A stretch of 64,000 bases of DNA from Sweltsa coloradensis (taxonomy: Eukaryota > Arthropoda > Insecta > Plecoptera > Chloroperlidae): assembly GCA_024449915.1 (NCBI GenBank), contig JAMZAV010001050.1, forward strand, positions 213,497 through 277,496. Direction: 5' to 3'. Positions 54,952-64,000 of the stretch are shown piece after piece. Every line of letters starts with the position of its first letter. The stretch's first letter is position 1. Both the position numbers and the translations under genes were made by a program. The notes under the pieces are model-generated. The model was not told the origin of the DNA and ran no database searches. It saw only the letters and a list, made by a program, of their open reading frames with translations.

Positions 54952-57822
54952 CGTTATAAATATAAATCATTGGACTTTTTCACTGTTAGTTAACAAAATA
55001 TTTATTTAAATGTGATATTTTGATTTCTTTACAGAAATCTTTATCAAACAAAATTAACAAAGAAAAAAACCAAATTATTAACAAAAAAGTTTATTATGAA
55101 TAAAAATAAAAAAACAAAAAACAGAACATTAAATTGACAAGTTGGACAGTTATTGATGTATGAAATAAAGCTATTGATCTAGTGATGAAATTGATGGACA
55201 GAAACTTTTCCAAATGGCTGGATAATTAACACTAGGCACACTGATTGTATTGGCCACACATGAAATCAAACCAGCTTCCTTAATTTTCCGTGTTGTGGCA
55301 TTAGACTCATGTGAAACAAAATAAGATTGATACTTCAAAACTCGCAGAACATGTTTATGAAAATCATCATCATCATTGGGAAGACGCTTCAATCCTTGCA
55401 CATGAGTCTAATGCCACAACACGGAAAATTAAGGAAGCTGGTTTGATTTCATGTGTGGCCAATACAATCAGTGTGCCTAGTGTTAATTATCCAGCCATTT
55501 GGAAAAGTTTCTGTCCATCAATTTCATCACTAGATCAATAGCTTTATTTCATACATCAATAACTGTCCAACTTGTCAATTTAATGTTCTGTTTTTTGGTG
55601 TTGAGACAGAACACACACCCCGACGACTAAAATAAAGGCCTCGTTGGCCCGTCACTGAAACGGAACAGCCTAATTTGACTACGCTACTGTAGCCCTAAAA
55701 TTCGCAATCTCACTCGACTAGTGTTCTATGTACTGGTATCTCTGAACAGACTGTACTTGCATCCTAGCCTTCGAAGAACCGACCGGATTATTGTTATTTA
55801 CGCACGCATAGGCCCTCTCGGGGTTAGGCCTATGTTGCTCCACGGCTACGCTTATGCAAATTATACAAAGATAAGCTCTCCTAACTAGCTCAGGGGGAGG
55901 CCCTCTCATTCGGCGGGAAAACTCAAACAAACACAGTACCCTAGCAGAACATGGTAGACATAGGTGGTGATGACTATGAACCGGTGACCTGTTGAGCACG
56001 GCTCCCCGTTTAGGAGTGTACCCAACCTTACCCAGTGCGCTAGCGTTGAGCCTCGCCGCTGGAGCTCCACGTCCTCGGATCAGCTGGGCGGTCCACACGT
56101 TCTTAAAATTACCACTATGACTAAGAAGTACGCTTGTGCGTCAGAAATATGTGACGAGCTGAAGGCCGTGCATAAATTGAAATGTTGAGGTTGTGAAATG
56201 ACTTGGGATTGAAGGTCGTTAGCATGCCCCTGATGAATTGAAAGTGATTAATTCGGATATCAAAAGGTTGCTTTAATGACTCTAATTTATGCAAACAAGT
56301 GAATAGAAAAATGCAATTAGTATTGAAGTTTGGATCCAAAACAAAAATTGAATATGAAATTACCGTGAACATTACATAAATCGATACAATAAGTCTTACT
56401 CTAAATCAAACCAAATTTAGTACTCAACGATATCTTGAGGTACGAAACTGTAGTAAAGTGGGGGTGGGACGATGCCCTCTACTTGGCACGTTCGATGGTA
56501 GCTTATGCGCGCTGTAGGCGCCTCGGACCCTCAGGGCGAATTCCGCAGTGGCGGATTGACCTGCTTCCCATCTTGGCATCCTGGGTGGACCTGGAAGTGT
56601 TGTAGAAATGGTACTTACTCAGCCTGTAGACAGGGTAGGCAAGATATATTAACGCTGAATTCGGTACTAATAAATAATGATTTGGTTGATTCGATGCCTA
56701 GCCACGACTGGACCACGTGGTGTACGAATTATGGTTCGACGTGTAAAATGCCCTCAACTTAGGGATATTCATTTAGTTGCATGTAGATTGCCACTCCCGA
56801 ACTAATAAAAACTGTGAACTTTTAATAGAATGTCCATTGTCTCGCTGGTGTCGTCGACTGCCCGGTGGCGTCGGTCGTATTGTAGCTACCACATACTGGT
56901 GGGTCGCCAAAAACACTCCCGATTTCCCGAAATGGTGTTAAGTTAAGTAATGTTTAAATCAATGCCGAAATCCTAGCATATGAAACCGCTCTCTTGCACG
57001 TGGAGAGGCGTGTGGTTCCATTGCCCTAAATGCCTGGCTTCGCCTGCTTGATAGGCCCGCACTCGGAAGATACTTTGGAAGCAACTTGCTCGTCTGAAGG
57101 CTTGTATCTCAGTGAACGAGGCACTGCTCGTGTTTCGTCGCAAAATCTCCCTGTTCTGCTGGCCTAGGCGGTGACGTAGGCCATTGTCCTTGGCTACATC
57201 TACCCCGTTCTGATCGCTGATTGGTCGCCGCTTGGAGAAACCAACCATCTCACTCGGCCAACTCAGGCTGCCAGCCCGCATTCCGATGGAGACCTACCTC
57301 GTTTTGCACAGATTTAGACACACAAAACTCACCCCGTTGGTACAGCAAATAACATTGCTGACCATTAGCCACTTTAGACTTATCGCACAAGCCCAGGCTA
57401 TTTCCATATGACCTTAGCCATGATCACTAGCTTTCCTATGAGGACAAGCTTAATTTACATAGACATGTAAATTATGCAAAAATTATGTAAAACTTGAAAA
57501 TTATTAATTATGCAAATTTGAAAAATATGTAACTTTTAGGTTTCAAAAACTGAAAAATAGGGACCAATATGGCCGCCCAGGGCTGTACAGTCACAGTTTT
57601 TTATTTTTATTCATAATAAACTTTTTTGTTAATAATTTTTTACTAATGCACAGCCATATTTATAATAATTTGTGAAATGTTTTTTGTCCTGTCTGTTGTG
57701 GTTTTTTAATTGTTAATTTTGTTTGATAAAGATTTCTGTAAAGAAATCGAAATATCACATTTAAATAAATATTTTGTTAACTAACAGTGAAAAAGTCCAA
57801 TGATTTATATTTATAAAGTATA
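54952..57822. mobile_element. Penelope-like remnant in inverted arrangement
   Basis: Outer arms 54952-55110 and 57597-57821 are inverted copies (tcattggactttttcactgt and complement; tttctttacagaaatc and complement). Inside the left arm a near-perfect palindrome (55117-55597) encodes the same C-terminal peptide on both strands, with ESNATTRKIKEAGLISC, resembling the 'E-x-RxIkEa' tail of Penelope-like GIY-YIG regions. About 2 kb of unrelated, more GC-rich sequence (55600-57300) lies between. Confidence 0.55.
55171..55541. pseudogene. Two opposite-strand copies of one retroelement C-terminus
   Basis: Frames 55311-55541 (+) and 55401-55171 (-) end in the same 48-residue stretch, including TISVPSVNYPAIWKSFCPSI, because they lie on the two arms of the palindrome. 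The + copy begins with AEHVYENHHHHWEDASILA, which fits the 'aeHxxxxxHxxdWxxaxil' block before the nuclease tail. Confidence 0.5.
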
Positions 57823-57837
57823 GTTTATGTTTATAGT

Positions 57838-58024
57838 ACCGTATTTACTCGATTATAGGCCTACTTCAAGTAATGGCCGCACCCACCCTTATTTTGACCA
57901 CTCAAATTTTAAAGAGTTGCGTAATTATTATTGGCAAATGGCTTCACATAATGGATGGCCACACCACTTTTTGAACTTGATAATTTTAAATATACCCGAG
58001 GTCTATACTCGCGTAAATACAGTA
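57838..58024. repeat. Short MITE with ACCGTATTTACTCGA ends
   Basis: Same left end as the 19041-19941 element and an inverted right end, tactcgcgtaaatacagt. 187 bp. Confidence 0.6.
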
Positions 58025-58429
58025 TATTGACAAGCTCGGATCAAACTTTGGTGGAAACTGGCAGCCATCCAGCTAACATTAGGCAAACTAAACTAGGCAA
58101 TATTAAAACCAGGACCAGTTGTGATACTCGTCGACTAGCGGGAAGCGCTACAAGCCTTGATTGTTGTTGTGTATGGTATTCTGAGAAGACTGTATTTAAA
58201 ACATGTATAATATTAATGTCAAAGTGAAAAGTAGGTAAGATGCATTATAGATATAGGCCTAGTGCTACAGCCATCAATTGTAATAACTAATAATACTTCT
58301 TTTATTTCGCACAGCTTGGATATAAACTTCCTAAAGAGAAGGTAAGATAATGTTGGGATGACTTTGATTGATATCAACATGTTATGGAATAGTTTTATTG
58401 ATAGATAGGAGATGCCAAACGGCTAGTTA

Positions 58430-58676
58430 ATGTTAAGTAGGGGTGTGGAAAGGGAACCCAACAGCTTACCTGGTCGGTGACTGCAGGGGTCTCGTAGAAG
58501 AAAGACACAAATAAATAAACATAATACAGAAAACGTCGAAACTGTTTCGGCAAACAGGGCCTTGCTCACTCGACGAGAGCGGAGAGTTAACTAAACTAGG
58601 TTTGTACAGATATATACAGTTATTTACAAGTCACGCCAGTGGCGCTGTTGGGTGGGGGTGGAGTGCAGGAGAACTG

Positions 58677-58707
<31 letters not shown>

Positions 58708-59300
58708 AGCAGTGGAGTACACCCTAACGGATGTTGAGGTTAGGGGGAAGCCTCGAGTTGGTAATCCACTGGTGAGCCAGCTCCCACCTCCTCAGTTCAT
58801 GTTCATTGCAGTGGGCAGGCAGGGCTCTCACAACACTGGCCTGGTAGCATTCGTTGAAAGGCAGGTTGTGAGATGCAGCATGCAGGGCCACTGGTTTTTT
58901 CATCGTGTCTATGGCCATTCATCCGTGTGTAATGTTGCCTGCTTTGGTATCGTGTCTATGGCCATTCATCCGTGTGTTGAGGGCGTTGGTAGTAAGGCCT
59001 ATATATTCAGCTGGGCATCTACTGCACCTCAACTGATAAATGACGTTGGTGCTTTGGCACGTGTTGTGTCCCTGGATGGCGTATGTTCTGTCCGTGGCTC
59101 TCGCTGTAAACGACTCGGTGGGTAGGTTGAGTTGGCATGTTTTACAGCGAGAGCTGTCACAGGGGTAGGAGCCAGGTGGTAGGGCTACTTGGGGTGTGTC
59201 GGTCCTGTTCCGGGGGTTGCGTTTAACCAACAAGTCCTGGATGTTGGGCGGACGCTTGAATGTTACCCGCGGGATGTTGAGGTTTTTGTGTATTGTGTAT
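58430..59300 (-). mobile_element. Penelope-like element fragment (copy 2)
   Basis: Frame 59233-58919 (-) encodes [38 protein letters not shown] and [14 protein letters not shown], the GIY-YIG-like region, with 'YIGLT' intact where copy 1 reads YISLT. The frame then breaks; 58918-58724 continues out of frame. A duplicated 55-bp piece (tatcgtgtctatggccattc) occurs at 58899-58975. A G-run of about 28 sits at 58679-58708. Confidence 0.7.
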
Positions 59301-59309
59301 TGTGTATAA

Positions 59310-62300
59310 AGGGGTTGTTTATAGACACACAGTAAAGACTAGAGAATATACTTGAGTTGAGAGCAAAGTGGTGTGAGGAATACATGAAGCAGGTATGTGT
59401 TGCTGAGACCGGATTGTATTTGTAATTGTAACCACATTCTTAATTCTGGAACCTGTTCTAAATATATTCAAGTAGGGTAGGCTATACTACTCGAGCTGTG
59501 GCAGGTATCTTCAAGCGTCTTGAGCATTCAACTGACCTGCCGTCCGAGTCTTAATACATACTACGTAACTTTCTAAAGCATGACTGTCTGTGCTTGTTTT
59601 GAATATAGTATCTCTCAGATGCGGCCTAGCTTTGTTACCTATTTATTTGTAACACTATCTACTTGTCTTGTTTTACATGTGAGAACGTAAGTTGTATTCT
59701 TTGCAATGATTGTATTTCCAAAGTTTTATCAAGTTTTTTTTACACGAATCTCAATTTCGTTGTAGCCCAACGTTTGTATTTTTCCAGTTTGTGATCTACA
59801 CAGTTGCACTTGGCTTGCATTACCTGTGATTTTAGAGTGCTACCTCTGTTGTTACTCATTAACATGCTTTTATTATTATTATTTTTGTGCCATTATTATT
59901 TTTTACCATAATTTACATGGATCAACAGTAAGTACACGAGAGATCAGCCAGATCAGATGTACAGACAATGGTCATGAAATACAGAGAACAGTAAAGCTTA
60001 TAAATCTAATATACATAAATACTAAATAAATAGATAATATAATCATAGTCATGAAGTTCAGTTTCAGTACAGTTCATGAATCATGATCACACTCATATTA
60101 TTTTATGCTTGTATTCAATGTTGTGTTTTTCAATACCCATGTACTAATTTAATGGCTAATTAGTAATAAAACAATACAATACAATAATATAAGAGTTAAG
60201 AATTTATATATGAAACTATTTACTATAATAGTCCTTTTTTAAACTCAATTCCTTGGGACCCTAAAATTCCCCGTTTAAATTTAAAAAAATGATAATTAAC
60301 AGAATTTTAATTAAAATCTCTATGTATATTGTTTATACCCAAAGGTTTTTTAGGGAATTCATTGCTATTTCGAATTGATGGGGTTTACTAATTACTGGTT
60401 TGATTATTTTTGTTTTGAAAATAAATGTAGGCCTAAGAATACAATGATTCAGTTCTTGAATGAGCGATGCACACAAGGAGTCGAAACTGTAGCTATTTGT
60501 TACTAACACGTCGTTGTGAAGCAGCATGCAGAGTGCAGAGCATGGTTAAGCATTGCCAGGCCTACAACATAATATTCTACTAGTTACAACACAATAAAAC
60601 ACATTACATTACATTCATTAACAAACCTTACATACCTACTTGGAATGTCGAACATTATTTTCATATAGTATTTTAAATTCCAAAGAGAGATGTTAAAATT
60701 TTTAATACTAAAAGCTTCCTACAGCATTCAAAATTTTATTACGGACGAGGGATCAACCTAAATGGTGATTTAACAAACCTGCATATTGTTTTCACTTTAG
60801 TATTGCATATTTTTTCTATCCTAGTTAATCATTTTAGTTTTCTTTGTATTCTTATTTCCTACTAGCATATATTATTATGTAAGTGATATATGGACTATAC
60901 AGTGGAAAAGGTTACGTTAATAATGCGTTGTCGTTGTGGACGTATCTATTACGATGTTGACAACAAAATGAAATGTATGATAAAAGTATGACTTGAGAAA
61001 TACAGTTTGGAGTCACATTGTTGTGAATTGTTATGCCTTGAATACTGGGAATGGGAATGGTAATATAGTATTAAGAACCCATGTGTTTTTAACCACAATA
61101 GGTACTAATTTTTCCATACTACTACGTATTATAAGTTAGTAAGTTACATTGTGTCCTGTTTCTAGAAATGTCACAATATTATAAAGCTTGTGTTCATTAG
61201 TACAGGCTATAATGTTACGTAGATGGAAATGCACAGCCTTCTTTAAACAATGAAAATACTATGGACTGGCGGTAATCTCGAAGATGGCCTATGTGTGTCA
61301 ACGTGATATTGCTCGGTGGTCGGCTGCCTGAAGATGAAAAGTGTTCCTGGTCCCTTCCACAACCGCGACCTGCATTGGAAGCAGGGACTATACCTCAGAT
61401 CCAGAGTATTAGCTATACATAACCAAAGGGTAGGTCCTAGTAGTCTGTTTTAGTAAACAACGATGGCTTGAGATGAATTATACGTTTAAACCACCAACTT
61501 ATTGACTTCCAGGGGGAATAAAAGAAACGTACGGCAAATGAAAACGGAGGTGAGCAATTAATAATACTGTGATTTATTGTAAGTCTGTGATTGTGAAATG
61601 TGTGCCTAGCTGCATTGGCTTAAAAATGTTTGGTCTTACATTTTTGTCTCTTATCCTTTACTTTCAGAGCTGATATGATATTTCCTGTGCTAACATGGCT
61701 GTTGCACATCTTCTGCGACTAACACTCATTTAGCTGGTTATCACGACGCTCGAAGTACCTTGATGTGGTTCCCGTATGACGCCCACGCTTGCTCTGAGGA
61801 TTGGAGGACTGAAGGTATGTACGTCTTACCCACCCCAGATGATCAGCACCTGATGCTAAGCGTCCCTGCTTTAAAACGCTATTCGTGCCTTTTATTATGA
61901 ATCCGAATGGGTTTGAATGGGCTCCAACCTGCTCCCAACGAATTAAAAAAGGATTTATTTACAACCGGTCACCACTGTCACCTGCTACTACAGTAACTTA
62001 AATCTCAAAATTGTTTAATAGCACTTTAAAATTGTATTCTTCGTGGAAATCTGTCAAGAGATTCATGAATTCATTGACGGCGGAGAGTGTTGATAGCTCT
62101 CTTATCTCAACTATTGAAAAACATGTATTGTCACAACCTCAAATTTTATCCCGGGCGGGGTGCACAAAATAAACTCGCTGATAAGCCGGAGTGAAAGATT
62201 CTTTGCTGCGGGAGAGAGGGGAAGGACTGAAAGTGGAAGGGTTTGGCAGAGGTAGGTACTTTGAAACCAAAACGTGGATATAGATTTTTGGATTGTTAGG

Positions 62301-62700
62301 TTTAACCCCTTTTCTGTTTTAAATTCCAAAGAATAATTTGTTAAAATTTGGCTTTGAATTATTTAATTATAGTTGAGGTGCCGCATATCTTAAAGTGAAG
62401 TTACACATGGTGGAGGTGCTGTGTATAGCCAGCTCTGGGCCAGGGCCTACAACTTCAATATTTATGCTATGTGTACGTAATGTATAGGGTCGATACACTA
62501 AAATTACTCATCCATCAACGCGACTGTCAATAGTGTTTGTAAAGCCCGGGTGATATTCGACGAATATGTTTTGAGAGTGTATATTATGATATTTAGATGA
62601 GCATTGCAGAGTTTTTATTTTACTACCCAGGCAAACACTGCTCCCGTGTTTTTGGTTTACGTTGCCGTCTGTTTATTTTCTCTACCGGACAAATGGCTAC
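59310..62700. other. No gene recognised
   Basis: Strongly AT-rich sequence with short open frames lacking conserved blocks. Nothing supportable was found on either strand. Confidence 0.45.
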
Positions 62701-62709
62701 TCGGTGTCT

Positions 62710-63370
62710 AATTAGACGAGTGAGCGCAGCGAACGTAGTCTACAACGCCGGTCGAAAAAAACGGCACTCACTGTGAAAGCTGTGACTCTGTCTGTCCGAT
62801 GCCTAACGGCCGAACGGCTTAACAGATTGAGCTGAAATTTTAAACATGCATCCGCTACCAGTTAACTGAGAACTGCTAAAAAAAAACTGATCAAAATCCG
62901 TTGCGATTTAAACCTACAATAAAAAAAATCTTAAAAATTTAAATCTAGATTGCAAATGTATTTGCCATACGTATAGAAGGCCACAGCCATGGTTATATGA
63001 ATTAATTAAAAACAATGATTTCGGTGACGGATAAAAAGTCAACAAGTCGGTGGTCATCACCACGTGTTTTGGTTTTTGTTTTCTTAAATGTCGATGTCAT
63101 GCGCTAGGATGTATAGGCGTACGCTTCGGTAGGCCTGTTAGGACATTTGGCCAAGAGATGGCTCGCGCCTAAACGAACTCCATTTCACAAACGTCAGCTG
63201 GTAAGTAGAGTATTACTCCTCGAAACTAGAGGCGAGCTCTGGTAGTCGTCGTCGGGGACCTCTCCTCCTTCACTGACGACCTCCCCAACGACGACGACCA
63301 TAACGACACGAAAGTAGACAAAGACGATGACGACCACGACATGAGAACCCCTCTTTTCCTTTCACCTACT
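62710..63370. repeat. Dispersed repeat B, copy 2
   Basis: Same order of blocks as 4443-5160: gacgagtgagcgcagcgaac, gccgaacggctt, gagctgaaattttaaac, gtcgtcgtcggggacc and the gacgacga-rich tract. Confidence 0.65.
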
Positions 63371-63557
63371 TGTAGCTGACACTGATCTACATGGGGTTTT
63401 CTTTCCTATATCCCCTAGGCTAGAGTGGCGTATTATGACCTAGCGGTTGACGCGCTCTTAATCCAAATCAACTTAACCTCAACTATGTCAAAGCCTCCTT
63501 TCAGTACGAAGACGGCGACAACGACTACATCATTGGTTGACGCCCTCTGAAACCATA

Positions 63558-63753
63558 CTAAGAAAACGCCAAAGTCGTTGTTAGACGAGTGAGCAAGCCA
63601 TGTGTTGAGTACTCAGGAACATCCCTTTTCCTCCCCAAAACCTAAGGTTGAATCTAGCTAGCATGGGCATTTCCTCCACAGTATATTAATGTTCCCGAGT
63701 ACTCAACACATGGCTTGCTCACTCGTTTAACAACGACTTTGGCGTTTTCCTAG
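63558..63753. repeat. MITE family A, copy 3
   Basis: Ends ctaagaaaacgccaaagtcg and inverted ...ggcgttttcctag, with gttgttagacgagtgagcaa inside. As at 4443-5566, it follows repeat B, so the two travel together or insert near each other. Confidence 0.7.
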
Positions 63754-63817
63754 TGCTTATTGACTGAGCAAGAAGTGTTGTTTTCACTCCTAGCTGTATA
63801 AACATTTACGACATATC

Positions 63818-64000
63818 CCCCCCCCCCCAACAGCCCCTGTGAACAGAACGCAAGGGCTTGTACTGTCGAGGTCGTCGGTTCGATGCTAGCCACGAGCGAT
63901 TTTTCTTCTTCCGAACACCGTGACATCTGAAGCGGCCCAAATAGCCCCCCCACCCCCAACAGCCCCTGTGAACAGAACCAAGGGGTGTACGTCGAGGTCG
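63818..64000. repeat. Direct repeat at window end
   Basis: caacagcccctgtgaacaga followed by gtcgaggtcg occurs twice (63829 and 63957), each preceded by a C-rich run. The first copy is followed by a B-box-like ggttcgatgctag. It continues beyond the window. Confidence 0.6.

Noticed and set aside
55718..57281. Open frames at 55718-56098 and 56973-57281 as host genes
   Set aside because: No recognisable domain, no splice context, and they sit inside an inverted retroelement-like structure.

Overview
This window is animal nuclear DNA, probably from a marine or other non-vertebrate metazoan. The coding exons are short, with consensus GT/AG borders and introns of up to 6 kb. Transposon relics are dense (non-LTR, Penelope-like, hAT-type MITEs, tRNA-derived SINEs). 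Mononucleotide runs are common, and the word TAGGCCTA recurs throughout introns and intergenic DNA. The species cannot be fixed from the sequence alone.

Three protein-coding genes can be assembled exon by exon. (1) UTP25 (DIEXF/Def, an SSU-processome factor), + strand, six exons from 1307 to 10926; its N-terminal exon(s) lie upstream of the window or are not recognisable. (2) An ANL-superfamily acyl-CoA ligase of the luciferase/4-coumarate-CoA-ligase type, - strand, eight coding exons from 25402 down to 16390 (538 aa, intact). (3) A second ligase of the same family, + strand, nine coding exons from 35133 to 51946 (532 aa if one extra base is discounted). Genes 2 and 3 are head-to-head paralogues with nearly identical exon lengths and phases. 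Gene 3 keeps a C-terminal peroxisomal signal (-AKL); gene 2 ends in -YNM. Gene 3 carries a one-base frameshift in exon 4.

The most unusual signal is at splice junctions. In gene 2 the donor of coding exon 2 is tandemly repeated 11 times in a 45-bp unit (22850-23350). In gene 3 the donor at the homologous intron is repeated about 9 times in a different 46-48-bp unit (36590-37005), and the acceptor of that same intron is present three times in a 48-bp unit (42597-42744). The donor side of gene 3 exon 5 is duplicated as well (129-bp step), and its second copy is split by a hAT-like MITE. The two donor arrays use different unit boundaries, so they look independently born at the same homologous junction. 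A six-copy hairpin-forming repeat lies just upstream of the gene 3 start-codon exon.

Layout: 1-1306, retroelement and SINE fragments; 1307-10926, UTP25 with repeat-filled introns; 10990-15860, MITEs, a DNA transposon, a non-LTR 3' end and a tandem-repeat element; 16390-25434, gene 2; 25.5-35.1 kb, the shared 5' region of the divergent ligase pair; 35106-51946, gene 3 with a 2-kb foldback element, a Penelope-like fragment and at least six MITE-type insertions in its introns; 52-64 kb, no gene found, with Penelope-like remnants (54.95-57.82 kb and 58.43-59.30 kb) and MITEs.
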